Assembly: GCF_000373585.1 (NCBI RefSeq)
Contig: NZ_KB891878.1
Span: forward strand, 62,001-126,000
Length of the DNA stretch: 64,000 bases
Reading direction: 5' to 3'
Source of the DNA: Streptomyces sp. MspMP-M5
Lineage (GTDB): Bacteria > Actinomycetota > Actinomycetes > Streptomycetales > Streptomycetaceae
Positions 41,003 through 49,604 of the stretch are shown piece by piece. Each line of letters begins with the position of its first letter. The stretch's first letter is position 1. Under the pieces are notes generated by a model. It ran no database searches. It saw only the letters and a list, made by a program, of their open reading frames with translations, and had not been told where the DNA came from. Both the position numbers and the translations under genes were made by a program.

Positions 41003-43105
41003 ATGACGACCGGTGGGACCGGGCAGGCTCCGCTGGGTCAGGAACTGCTGCGGACGATGGCGGAGACCGGCGCCTCCTCGATCGTGGTGTACGAGCTGGC
41101 GCCCGACGCGCCGGTCCTGCGGCTGACGGCGCTGAGCGGCATCCCTACCCCGGTGCTGGACCCCTGGCAGCGGATCGCGCTGGCCGCCCCCCTCCCGGTC
41201 GCGGTGGCGGCCCGCCGGCAGCGCCTGGTGTGGGCGGCCGGTCACGGCCAGCTGGCCCGGGACTTTCCCCGGACCGCGGTGGCGCTGCCCTACGACTTCG
41301 CACTGGGTGCGGCACCGCTGAACGACGGGACCCGCTGCCGGGGCGCGGTGGTGTTGCTGTGGCCGGCCGGGCACCCGGCGGAGCTGTCGGAGGCCGAGCG
41401 CGCCGCGTTCGAGAGCGCCCGCCGGCGGCTGGCGGCGCTGCTGCCCGCGCCGGGCACGCCGGATGCGCCGCTGGTGGTGCACGCGCCCCCGGCGCGGGCC
41501 GTCGACCCGGCCGAGGCGCTGGCCACCGTCGACTACGTCGAACGGCTCCCGGGCGGCGGCTGCGGGCTCGACCTGGAGGGGCGGGTCACCATGCTCAGCA
41601 CCGGCGCGGCGGCGCTGCTGGGCGTGGACGCGGCCGCGCTGCTCGGCGCCCGCCCCTGGGAGGTGCTGCCGTGGCTGTCCGGCCCGGTCTTCGAGGACCG
41701 CTGCCGGGCCGCGGTGATGAGCCGCCGCCCGGCCGCGTTCACCGCCTGCCGTGCGCCGGGGCAGTGGCTGACGTTCCGGCTGTTCCCGGACGGCCGCGGG
41801 GTGAGCGTGTGGATCAGCGACGCGGGCGAGGAGCCGGACCCGGAGGCGCGCCGGCCCACGGAGGCCATGCCGCTGCGGGCCGCGCAGATGTACCACGTGC
41901 TGCACCTCGCGGCGGCGCTCACCGAGGCGGTGGGCGTCAAGGACGTCACCGACCTGTTCGCCGAGCAGATCGTGCCGGCCTTCGGTGCCCAGGCCATGCT
42001 GATGTACGCCGCGGAGGCGGGCCGGCTGCGGACCATCGGCCAGCACGGCTATGCACCGGAGGTCGTGGAGGCGTTCGAGGGCCTCCCGCTGACCAGTGCG
42101 AACTCCCCCACCGTGGACGCCCTGGCCACCGGCGAGCCGAGCTTCCTCGGCTCCGTGGAGGAGACCGAGGCCCGCTTCCCGGGGCTGGCGGCGCTGACCG
42201 GGATGGCGGCCCGGGCGGTGCTGCCGCTGATCGTCTCCGGCCGCCCGGTCGGCTGCTGTGTGCTGGCCTACCGGCAGCCGCGGACCTTCAGCCCCCAGGA
42301 GCGGCAGGTGCTGACCTCGCTGGCCGGGCTGATGGCCCAGGCACTGGACCGGGCCAGCCTCTACGACACCAAGCAGCAGCTGGCGCACGACCTGCAGGCG
42401 GGACTGCTGCCGCACCGGCTGCCACCGGTCCCGGGCCTGTCGGTCGCCGCCCGCTACCTGCCCTCCACCCGCGGGATGGACATCGGCGGCGACTTCTACG
42501 ACCTGATCCGGCTCGACGCGCACCGGGTGGCCGCGGTGATCGGCGACGTACAGGGCCACAACGCGGCGGCCGCCGCCCTGATGGGCCAGGCCCGCACCGC
42601 CGTGCACGCCTTCGCGGCGGCCGGGGCGGCCCCCGACGAGGTACTGAACCGCACCAACCGGCTGCTCGCCGACCTGGACCCGGAGCTGTTCACCAGCTGC
42701 CTCTACGTCCACCTCGACCTGCGCACCCACCAGGCGTGCCTGGCCAGCGCCGGGCATCCACCGCCGGTGCTGCGCCACCCGGACGGGCACACCGAGGTAC
42801 TGCGGGTGCCGCCCGGACTGCTGCTGGGCGTCGCGCCCGACACCCGTTTCGCGGCCACGCCCGTCCCGCTGCCGCCCGGAGCGGTGCTGGCGCTGTACAC
42901 CGACGGGCTGGTCGAGCGGCCCGGCGGCGATCTGGAAGAGGGGGTGGCGGCCCTGGCCGCCGATCTGGCCGCGGCGCGGTGCCCGGACCCCGGCGGTCTC
43001 GCCGACGCCGTCCTCACCCGGCGCGGCACCGGTACGGAACGGCTGGACGACGTGGCACTGCTGCTGCTCGCGCCGACGGACGACGGACCGGGCGGTACGG
43101 CATGA
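41003..43105 (+). CDS. GAF/PAS-containing SpoIIE-type PP2C phosphatase
   Basis: A protein of 700 residues. An N-terminal GAF-like region (about 10-150), a PAS-like domain (about 190-280, 'GGCGLDLEGRVTMLSTGAAA') and a second GAF (about 300-450) precede a SpoIIE catalytic domain (about 470-695). Its motifs are 'MDIGGDFYDLIRLD', 'AVIGDVQGHNAAAAA', 'LASAGHPPPVL', 'VLALYTDGLVE' and 'LDDVALLLLA'. It integrates several signals to dephosphorylate an anti-sigma antagonist. ATG at 41003 has AGGTG 6 bases upstream. It starts 235 bases after the VMAP operon on the same strand. No HATPase domain. Confidence 0.86.
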   Translation: MTTGGTGQAPLGQELLRTMAETGASSIVVYELAPDAPVLRLTALSGIPTPVLDPWQRIALAAPLPVAVAARRQRLVWAAGHGQLARDFPRTAVALPYDFALGAAPLNDGTRCRGAVVLLWPAGHPAELSEAERAAFESARRRLAALLPAPGTPDAPLVVHAPPARAVDPAEALATVDYVERLPGGGCGLDLEGRVTMLSTGAAALLGVDAAALLGARPWEVLPWLSGPVFEDRCRAAVMSRRPAAFTACRAPGQWLTFRLFPDGRGVSVWISDAGEEPDPEARRPTEAMPLRAAQMYHVLHLAAALTEAVGVKDVTDLFAEQIVPAFGAQAMLMYAAEAGRLRTIGQHGYAPEVVEAFEGLPLTSANSPTVDALATGEPSFLGSVEETEARFPGLAALTGMAARAVLPLIVSGRPVGCCVLAYRQPRTFSPQERQVLTSLAGLMAQALDRASLYDTKQQLAHDLQAGLLPHRLPPVPGLSVAARYLPSTRGMDIGGDFYDLIRLDAHRVAAVIGDVQGHNAAAAALMGQARTAVHAFAAAGAAPDEVLNRTNRLLADLDPELFTSCLYVHLDLRTHQACLASAGHPPPVLRHPDGHTEVLRVPPGLLLGVAPDTRFAATPVPLPPGAVLALYTDGLVERPGGDLEEGVAALAADLAAARCPDPGGLADAVLTRRGTGTERLDDVALLLLAPTDDGPGGTA

Positions 43106-43252
43106 CCCGCCGTACCGGGTCGCGGGGCAGGCGGGACTTCCGACACCCGCCCTAGGAGGGTCCGAAACCCCCGGGGCCAGTACCCTCAGATGGGGTAAAC
43201 ACCACACATAAGGCATTGGCCCAGATCGTCCGGCAGAGACGGAACGGCTGAG

Positions 43253-45676
43253 ATGGTGGACTTCGAGGAGCACGGCCACGGCGGGCGGCCGGCGGCGCCG
43301 CTCGACATCGCCGACGCCGCCCTGGTGCTGTGCGACGCCCGGGGACGCGTGGAGAGCTGGCCGGACGGTGCGGTGCGGCTCCTCGGCCACCCGGCCGCCG
43401 ACGTGGTGGGGCGGGCCGCCGCCGGGCTTCTGGTGCCGGGCGACGCCGCGCGGCTGTCCGGGCTCGCCGCCGAGTGCCGGGCGCACGGCGGCTGGAGCGG
43501 CACGCTCACCGCCCGGCGCAAGGACGGCGCCCCCCTCGACGTCATGGTGCAGCTGGCCCGGGTGACCGACGGCGAGGGCACCGCGCACTGGCTGGTGGTG
43601 GCCGCCGAGGCGTCCTCGTTCCCGGGCTGGGAGATGAGCCGGGCGGTACTGGAGAAGCTGCTGATGCAGACGCCGGTCGGGATGGCCGTGGTCGACACCG
43701 ATCTGCGGTTCGTCTGGTCCAACCTCGCGCTGGAGCGCTTCGGCGGCGGCCCGGCGCGGGACCGGATCGGGCGGCGGCTGGCCGACATCCAGCCGGGCCT
43801 GGACGCCGAGGCGCTGGAGGCGCAGATGCGGCGCGTCCTGGAGAGCGGCGAACCGATCCTGGGCTACGAGCACATCGGCCGCCCGCGGTCCGAACCCCAC
43901 CACGAACGCGCCCACGCGATGTCCTTCGTCCGGCTCGACAACGGCAACGGCCGCCCCCTCGGCGTGTGTTACACCGTCATCGACATCACCGAGCGGTACC
44001 GCAGCCGCCAGCGGCTGACCCTGCTGGACCGGGCCGGCACCGCCATCGGCCAGTCCCTCGACGTGCTGCACACCGCGCAGGAGCTGGCGGACGTCGCGGT
44101 GCCGGACCTCGCCGACTTCGTCACCGTGGACCTGCTGGACTCGGTGATCCGGGGCGGCGACCCGCTCACCGGCCCGCCCGGCGACGCGGACCGGGTCGCA
44201 CTGCGCCGCGGCGGCCAGCAGTCCGCCCGGGCCGGCCTGCCCGAAGCGGTCGTCGCGGTCGGCGACCTGGCGTCGTACCACTCCTGGTCCCCGCCCATAC
44301 GGGCACTGGTCGACGGCAGGTCGTGGCGGGTGGAATGGCTGGACCCGAAGGGGGTGGAGTGGGCCGCGGACGTCCCCGGCGGCCGCCGGCGCGCCCTGCG
44401 GGAACAGGGCCTGCACACCGCGATGGTGGTGCCGATCCGGGCGCGCGGCACGACGATGGGCGTCACCAGCTTCTTCCGCGGGCAGCGCCGCGAGCCGTTC
44501 GGCCCGGACGACCAGCGGCTGGCCGAGGAGTTCGTGGCCCGGGCCGCGATCTGCCTGGACAACGCCCGCCGCTACACCCGGGAACGCGAGGCGGCGCTCA
44601 CCCTCCAGCGCAGCCTGCTGCCCCAGGGCGTCGCTGAGCACAGCGCGCTGTCCCTGGCCACCAGTTACCGGCCCGCCGACGAGCTGGCCGGGGTGGGCGG
44701 CGACTGGTTCGACGTGATCCCGCTGTCCGGGGCCCGGCTGGCGCTGGTGGTCGGCGAGGTCCGCGGGCACGGTATCGGCGCGATCGCCACGATGGGGCGG
44801 CTGCGCACCGCGGTACAGACCCTCGCCGCCCTGGACCTGCGCCCGGAGGAACTCCTCGCCCACCTCGACGACCTGGTCGGCCGGGTGTCGGAGGAGGGCG
44901 GCCAGGCCGACGCCGGGGCGGTGGGCACCAGCTGCCTGTACGCGGTCTACGACCCGGTCGGCCGCTGCTTCACCATGGCCAGCGCCGGGCACCCGCCGCC
45001 GGTCATCGTCGCCCCCGACGGCACCGCCGCCTTCGCCGAGCTTCCGGTCGGCCCCCAACTGGGCGTCAGCGGGCTGCCGTTCGAGGCCCTGGAGGTGACG
45101 GTGAAGGAGGACAGCCTGCTCGCGCTCTACACCGACGGGCTGCTGGCCGACGCGGGCGCACCGGCCAAGGAGCGGCTGCTGCGCGCGCTGGCCGCGCCGG
45201 GGGACTCCCTCGACGCGCTGGGCCAGTCGGTGCTCGGCGCGCTGGTGCCGCCGCGTCAGCACGACGACGTCACGCTGCTGCTGGCCCGGACCCGCGGCCT
45301 GGCCCGGGACCGCGTCGCCTCCTGGGAACTGGCCGCCGACCCGGCCGTGGTGGGCCGGGCCCGCGAGATGGCCACCCGGCAGCTCACCGAATGGCGCCTG
45401 CCGGGCCTGGAGTTCACCACCGAGCTGGTGGTCAGCGAACTGGTCACCAACGCGATCCGGTACGGGTCGGGGCCGATCCTGCTGCGGCTGATCCTGGAGC
45501 ACACCCTGATCTGCGAGGTGTGCGACGGCTCCAGCACCTCCCCGTACCTGCGGCATCCGCGGACGACCGACGAGGGCGGCCGGGGGCTGTTCCTGATCTC
45601 CCAGTTCACCCACCGCTGGGGCACCCGCTACACCACCGACGGCAAGATCATCTGGGCGGAGCAGCTGCTGAGCTGA
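43253..45676 (+). CDS. PAS-GAF-SpoIIE phosphatase fused to RsbW-type HATPase
   Basis: A protein of 807 residues. Two PAS domains (about 15-125 and 140-255, ending 'VIDITERYRSRQ'), a GAF domain (about 265-440), a SpoIIE PP2C domain (about 455-680: 'GVGGDWFDVIPLS', 'GEVRGHGIGAIATMG', 'MASAGHPPPVIV', 'LLALYTDGLL', 'HDDVTLLLAR') and a C-terminal HATPase (about 690-805: 'ELVVSELVTNAIRYGSGP', 'EGGRGLFLISQ'). It can in principle both phosphorylate and dephosphorylate an anti-anti-sigma factor. In the PP2C metal motif the usual GD is GE ('GEVRGHG'), which could lower activity. The gene is the last of the rightward group. Confidence 0.87.
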   Translation: MVDFEEHGHGGRPAAPLDIADAALVLCDARGRVESWPDGAVRLLGHPAADVVGRAAAGLLVPGDAARLSGLAAECRAHGGWSGTLTARRKDGAPLDVMVQLARVTDGEGTAHWLVVAAEASSFPGWEMSRAVLEKLLMQTPVGMAVVDTDLRFVWSNLALERFGGGPARDRIGRRLADIQPGLDAEALEAQMRRVLESGEPILGYEHIGRPRSEPHHERAHAMSFVRLDNGNGRPLGVCYTVIDITERYRSRQRLTLLDRAGTAIGQSLDVLHTAQELADVAVPDLADFVTVDLLDSVIRGGDPLTGPPGDADRVALRRGGQQSARAGLPEAVVAVGDLASYHSWSPPIRALVDGRSWRVEWLDPKGVEWAADVPGGRRRALREQGLHTAMVVPIRARGTTMGVTSFFRGQRREPFGPDDQRLAEEFVARAAICLDNARRYTREREAALTLQRSLLPQGVAEHSALSLATSYRPADELAGVGGDWFDVIPLSGARLALVVGEVRGHGIGAIATMGRLRTAVQTLAALDLRPEELLAHLDDLVGRVSEEGGQADAGAVGTSCLYAVYDPVGRCFTMASAGHPPPVIVAPDGTAAFAELPVGPQLGVSGLPFEALEVTVKEDSLLALYTDGLLADAGAPAKERLLRALAAPGDSLDALGQSVLGALVPPRQHDDVTLLLARTRGLARDRVASWELAADPAVVGRAREMATRQLTEWRLPGLEFTTELVVSELVTNAIRYGSGPILLRLILEHTLICEVCDGSSTSPYLRHPRTTDEGGRGLFLISQFTHRWGTRYTTDGKIIWAEQLLS

Positions 45677-45693
45677 GCCGCCCGGCCCGGCTC
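45675..45693. terminator. Short convergent hairpin
   Basis: GAGCCG (45675-45680) pairs with CGGCTC (45688-45693) between the convergent phosphatase and TPR genes, touching both stop codons. The stem is short and no T-tract follows, so it is only a weak terminator candidate. Confidence 0.35.
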
Positions 45694-47110
45694 ACCCGGC
45701 GAGCGCGGCGCCCGCCGCCTGCGCCGCGGCCCGCGCCCGGGCCGCCGCCGCCCGCTCCGGTGCCCCCGCCTGCTCCTCCAGACGGGCCTTGGCCGACCAG
45801 TTGTAGGGGCAGACCGGCCGCAGCCGGCTGCGTTCGCTGAGCAGGGTGCGGGCCAGGTCGTGGTGGCCGGCCCGCAGCGCGGCCTCGACCAGGGTGCGCT
45901 GGACGGCGTCGCGCTGGGCATGGCTGCCGCCGAAGTCGTTCAGGCGGTGGCGGACCGGCAGCAGCAGCGCGGTGGCGCCGGCGAAGTCCTTGCGGCCGTA
46001 GGCGAGCAGCGCCCGGCAGACGGGCAGGCCGATGTCGGCGGTCATCGCGCGGTTGGCGGGCGCCGGGCCGGCCGGGGTCCGCGCCAGCCACCGCTCGCGG
46101 TCCCGGACGAGCCGCTCGGCCCGTTCCAAGCGGCCCGCGCCGACGTACGCCATCACCGCGTGGGCGTCGTTGAAGGCGTAGTGCGGGCCGTCGTCGCGGC
46201 GCTCCCAGGCGTCGGCGACCGCGGCCCAGCGCTCACCCTGGTCGTCCCCGGCGAGGTACAGACGCCACAACAGCGCGGCCGCGTCGATGAGTTCCATGGC
46301 GACGTCCGGGGAGTCGCCGTTGTGCACCGCGGCGTCGTAGATCTCCAGGACGCGGGCGGTGTCGCCGGCCTCCATGGCGAAGAGGGCGTAGTGCCACCAG
46401 TTGTGGACGGTGAGCAGGGTGCCGTCGGACCAGGCGTCGGTGCGGGCGTCCAGGAAACGGGTGCCGTCGCCGAAGCGGCCGCGCATCTCGTAGGTGTGCG
46501 CCACGGCGTGGATGCCCCAGACGTCCCGCGGGCGCCGCTCCAGGGCGGCCAGGCCGGTCTGTTCGGCGTGTTCGTAGTGGCCGTTCTCCTCCAGGCCGAA
46601 GGTGTACATGCCGAGCAGTGGGCCGTAGTGCGGGTCGTCCTCGTCCCAGGCGTCCAGCGCGCCGCCGACCCGGTCGCGCAGCCGCAGCGCGTCGCCGGTG
46701 AGGAAGTCGTGGTGATGGCCGGCGAAGAGGGCCAGCACATCGCGCGGGTGAGCGACGGTGATCTCGCCGAGAATCCGGCCGGCGGTGCGGAAGTCGCCGT
46801 CCAGCCACGCCTCCCCGGCGGCCAGGTGCATCCGCTCGCGCGGGGTGAGGCGGTCGGTGTCCAGGCCGGCGCGGAAGGCGGTGAAGACGTCGCGGGCGGC
46901 CGCCGCGTACGCCTCCTCGGTGCCCAGCACGCCCAGATACGCGACGAGGGCGTGGCCCATCGGGGAGCGCGGCGCGGCGGTCAGCAGCGAGCGCGCGGTC
47001 TCCTCGATCCGGGGACGGAAGAACAGCAGGTCGTCCAGGGCCTGTTCGTAGTGGCCGAGGGCCTCGGTGCCGGTGTCGGTCATGGCGTGCCCGTGCCGGT
47101 CGGCTGTCAT
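45692..47110 (-). CDS. TTC38-like tetratricopeptide-repeat protein
   Basis: A protein of 472 residues made of helix pairs. Fixed motifs 'AGHHHDFLTGDALRLRDRVG', 'GIHAVAHTYEMRGRFGDG' and 'HNWWHYALFAMEAGD' match the TTC38 family, which occurs from bacteria to animals with unknown function; the conserved His/Trp pattern suggests more than a simple scaffold. No signal peptide. ATG at 47110 has AGGAG 6 bases upstream; a later ATG (MTDTGTEALG) is less well supported. It is divergent from the CaiB-type gene, with a GGATCC-rich dyad between. Confidence 0.8.
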   Translation of the reverse strand: MTADRHGHAMTDTGTEALGHYEQALDDLLFFRPRIEETARSLLTAAPRSPMGHALVAYLGVLGTEEAYAAAARDVFTAFRAGLDTDRLTPRERMHLAAGEAWLDGDFRTAGRILGEITVAHPRDVLALFAGHHHDFLTGDALRLRDRVGGALDAWDEDDPHYGPLLGMYTFGLEENGHYEHAEQTGLAALERRPRDVWGIHAVAHTYEMRGRFGDGTRFLDARTDAWSDGTLLTVHNWWHYALFAMEAGDTARVLEIYDAAVHNGDSPDVAMELIDAAALLWRLYLAGDDQGERWAAVADAWERRDDGPHYAFNDAHAVMAYVGAGRLERAERLVRDRERWLARTPAGPAPANRAMTADIGLPVCRALLAYGRKDFAGATALLLPVRHRLNDFGGSHAQRDAVQRTLVEAALRAGHHDLARTLLSERSRLRPVCPYNWSAKARLEEQAGAPERAAAARARAAAQAAGAALAG

Positions 47111-47141
47111 GGTGACTCCTGCGGGTCGTGGGGGTGCCGCG

Positions 47142-47183
47142 GGATCCTGCCGGATCCGTGGATCCCTCGGTACGGATCCACGG
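47142..47183. promoter_or_regulatory. GGATCC-rich inverted repeat in a divergent promoter region
   Basis: CCGTGGATCC (47156-47165) and GGATCCACGG (47174-47183) form a perfect 10-bp inverted repeat with an 8-base spacer. Two further GGATCC hexamers lie at 47142-47147 and 47152-47157, giving four in about 40 bases. The site is 1-2 helical turns from both ribosome-binding sites and probably serves as a shared operator. Confidence 0.55.
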
Positions 47184-47240
47184 GCACATAGGTACCCCTC
47201 TCGCCCGGCTCCGCCCCGCCTCTTCTGGAAAGGTCCGCAT

Positions 47241-48407
47241 ATGCTCCTCCCTCTGGACGGCATCACCGTGGTCGCGCTCGAACAGGCGGTCGCGGCACCC
47301 TTCGCCACCCGCCAACTCGCCGACCTGGGCGCCCGGGTCATCAAGGTGGAGCGCCCCGGGACCGGCGACTTCGCCCGCGGCTACGACGAGACGGTGCGCG
47401 GGATGTCCAGCCACTTCGTCTGGCTCAACCGCAACAAGGAGTCGATCGCGCTGGACGTCAAGCGCGCCGACGACGCCGCGGTGCTGCGCCGGCTGCTCGC
47501 CCGTGCCGACGTCTTCGTGCAGAACCTCGCGCCCGGGGCCGCCGAGCGGCTGGGCCTGGACGCCGGGGCGCTGCTGGCGGCCCACCCCCGGCTCGTGGTG
47601 TGCGGCATCTCCGGCTACGGCACCGGCGGCCCGTACGCGCACGCCAAGGCGTACGACCTGCTGGTGCAGTGCGAGGCCGGGGCGATGTCGCTGACCGGGA
47701 CCCCGCCGGAACCGGCCAAGATCGGAATCCCGGTGGCCGACATCGCCGCCGGGATGTACGCCTACACCGGCATCCTCACCGCCCTCTACGAGCGCGAGCG
47801 CACCGGCCGGGGCGGCGCCTTAGAGGTGTCGATGCTGGAGGCACTGGGCGAATGGATGGGCTACCCGGCCTACTTCACCCGCTACGGCGGCACCACCCCG
47901 CCCCGCTCCGGCGCCGAGCACGCCGCCATCGCCCCGTACGGGCCCTACCGCGCGGCGGACGGCGGGCGGGTCTTCCTCGGCGTCCAGAACGAGCGGGAGT
48001 GGGCCGCGTTCTGCGCGCAGGTGCTGGAACTCCCGGCACTGGCGGCCGATCCGCGCTTCGACCGGAACTCCGCCCGGGTCGCGCACCGCGAGGAGCTGCG
48101 GCAGCGGATCGAGGAGCGGTTCGCACGGCTGCCGGCCGAGGAGATCGAACGGCGGCTGGCCGGCGCCCGGATCGCGCACGCCCGGCTGCGGGACGTCGCG
48201 GAGTTCACCGCGCACCCGCAGCTCGCCGCCCGGGACCGCTGGCGCACCGTGGACTCCCCCGTCGGCCCGCTGGACGCCCTGCTGCCGCCGGTGACCGTCG
48301 CCGGCCGGGAGCCCCGGATGGACCGGATCCCGGCCCTGGACGAGGACCGGGAGCACATTCTGGCGGAACTCGACGCCACGGAACGGAAAACGGACGGCAA
48401 CCGCTGA
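47241..48407 (+). CDS. CaiB/BaiF-type CoA transferase, with a TTA codon
   Basis: A protein of 388 residues of class III CoA transferases. It starts 'LDGITVVALEQAVAAPFATR', with 'QLADLGARVIKVERPGTGDF' and 'SSHFVWLNRNKESIALDVK'; the catalytic Asp lies in 'AKAYDLLVQCEAGAMSLTG'. It transfers CoA between carboxylic acids; substrate unknown. Codon 194 (47820-47822) is TTA in the conserved 'GGALEVSML' stretch, so translation may need bldA. ATG at 47241 has AAAGG upstream. A long hairpin at 48454 follows. Confidence 0.87.
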   Translation: MLLPLDGITVVALEQAVAAPFATRQLADLGARVIKVERPGTGDFARGYDETVRGMSSHFVWLNRNKESIALDVKRADDAAVLRRLLARADVFVQNLAPGAAERLGLDAGALLAAHPRLVVCGISGYGTGGPYAHAKAYDLLVQCEAGAMSLTGTPPEPAKIGIPVADIAAGMYAYTGILTALYERERTGRGGALEVSMLEALGEWMGYPAYFTRYGGTTPPRSGAEHAAIAPYGPYRAADGGRVFLGVQNEREWAAFCAQVLELPALAADPRFDRNSARVAHREELRQRIEERFARLPAEEIERRLAGARIAHARLRDVAEFTAHPQLAARDRWRTVDSPVGPLDALLPPVTVAGREPRMDRIPALDEDREHILAELDATERKTDGNR

Positions 48408-48453
48408 CGCTCCTCTGGCCAGCCGCCTTCCGCCGTACGACCATGTCGGCGCC

Positions 48454-48485
48454 GGCCCGCTCGTCCGGCTCCGGACGAGCGGGCC
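48454..48485. terminator. Strong hairpin terminator
   Basis: A perfect 14-bp inverted repeat: GGCCCGCTCGTCCG (48454-48467) and CGGACGAGCGGGCC (48472-48485) with loop GCTC, followed by a pyrimidine-rich TCTCCTCCTCC. It lies 46 bases after the CaiB-type gene and 26 bases before the protease start, so it should insulate the two. Confidence 0.85.
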
Positions 48486-48511
48486 TCTCCTCCTCCGAAA
48501 GGAAGCCGTCC

Positions 48512-49471
48512 ATGGGCAGACCCCTCGCCGCTCGCGGCAGATCGACCGCCGCGCCGCTGGCCGTACTGCTGGTGCTCGTCCTGGCCCTGCTCGCGGTGCC
48601 CGAGCCGCCCGCCCACGCCGCCGCGGCGCCGGGCGGCCCGGCCTCCGGCGTCGACGCGTACTGGACCGCGCGGCGCATGGAGGCCGCCGAACCCGTAGTG
48701 GAAAAGGGGGCGAAGACCGCGAAGGCACGGCCGGCGGCCGCGCCGGTCCCGCCCAGCCACCCCTTCCAGGGCCTGCCCCAGGTGGGGACGTTCTTCTGGA
48801 CGGACGGCAGCAACACCGGCCGGTTCTGCGGCGGCACGGTGATCCGCAGCCCGCACCGGAACCTCGTCCTCACCGCGGGCCACTGCCTGCTCTCCCCCGA
48901 CCCGAAGAAGTACCTCTCGTTCGTGCCTCAGTACCACGACGGGCTCAAGCCGCACGGCATCTACCCCGTCGAGCGGATCTACCTCGACCAGCACTACTAC
49001 GACCTCGGGACGGACGGCGGCGCCCGCTGGGACTACGCGGTCGTCCGGGTCGGCCCGCGCAAGGACGGCGCCCAAGTCCAGCGGATCACCGGCGGCTTCG
49101 ACCTCCGCCCCTACCCCGGGTACGACCACCCCGACGTCCGCCTCATCGGCTACCCCGGCAGCAGCGACGCCCGCTACCCCGAGCCGCTGGACTGCGCCTC
49201 CGCCACCCACCGCTACACCAGCACGGACCCGGCCGCCCCCGGGGACTTCCTGGAGATCCCCTGTGCCGGCTACATCGGCGGCACCTCCGGAGGCCCCTTC
49301 CTCGTACGGGACTTCGGCGGCTACGCCGTCATCGGCGTGATCGGCGGCTACCACACCGGCGGCGACACCCCGGACATCTCCTACAGCGCGTACTTCACCC
49401 TCGACACGCTGCTGTTGTACCTGCACGCGGTACACGGCGACACCCCGGCCGCACCGCGCCCCGCGGCCTGA
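48512..49471 (+). CDS. Secreted trypsin-like serine protease
   Basis: A protein of 319 residues. The signal (about 1-38) ends AHAAAA. A propeptide-like stretch (about 40-90) precedes the chymotrypsin-fold domain with His in 'VLTAGHCLL', Asp in 'RWDYAVVRVG' and Ser in 'GYIGGTSGGPFLV'. Three or more cysteines ('RFCGG', 'GHCL', 'LDCAS', 'IPCAGY') could make two disulfides. It is an exported endopeptidase; specificity cannot be read. ATG at 48512 has AAAGGAAG upstream. It sits between two terminators and is therefore monocistronic. Confidence 0.87.
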   Translation: MGRPLAARGRSTAAPLAVLLVLVLALLAVPEPPAHAAAAPGGPASGVDAYWTARRMEAAEPVVEKGAKTAKARPAAAPVPPSHPFQGLPQVGTFFWTDGSNTGRFCGGTVIRSPHRNLVLTAGHCLLSPDPKKYLSFVPQYHDGLKPHGIYPVERIYLDQHYYDLGTDGGARWDYAVVRVGPRKDGAQVQRITGGFDLRPYPGYDHPDVRLIGYPGSSDARYPEPLDCASATHRYTSTDPAAPGDFLEIPCAGYIGGTSGGPFLVRDFGGYAVIGVIGGYHTGGDTPDISYSAYFTLDTLLLYLHAVHGDTPAAPRPAA

Positions 49472-49520
49472 CCCACCCTCACACCCCGGGACCGTTCGTT
49501 CGCCTGTTCTTCATCCGGTG

Positions 49521-49548
49521 GAAGCGGCCGAGTCCATCCGGCCGCTTC
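49521..49548. terminator. Hairpin terminator after the protease gene
   Basis: GAAGCGGCCG (49521-49530) and CGGCCGCTTC (49539-49548) form a perfect 10-bp stem with an 8-base loop, 50 bases after the protease stop, followed by TAGGGTT. Confidence 0.7.
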
Positions 49549-49604
49549 TAGGGTTACCGCGCCCCTCCCCCCATCCGCTCGTGACTCCCGTCCGGAGGAC
49601 AGTC

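Noticed and set aside
40493-45613. Very long minus-strand frame of about 1700 codons
   Set aside because: It lies antisense to three well-supported genes (vWA fusion end and two SpoIIE phosphatases) and is Gln/Arg/Gly/Pro-rich without motifs, an effect of high third-position GC.
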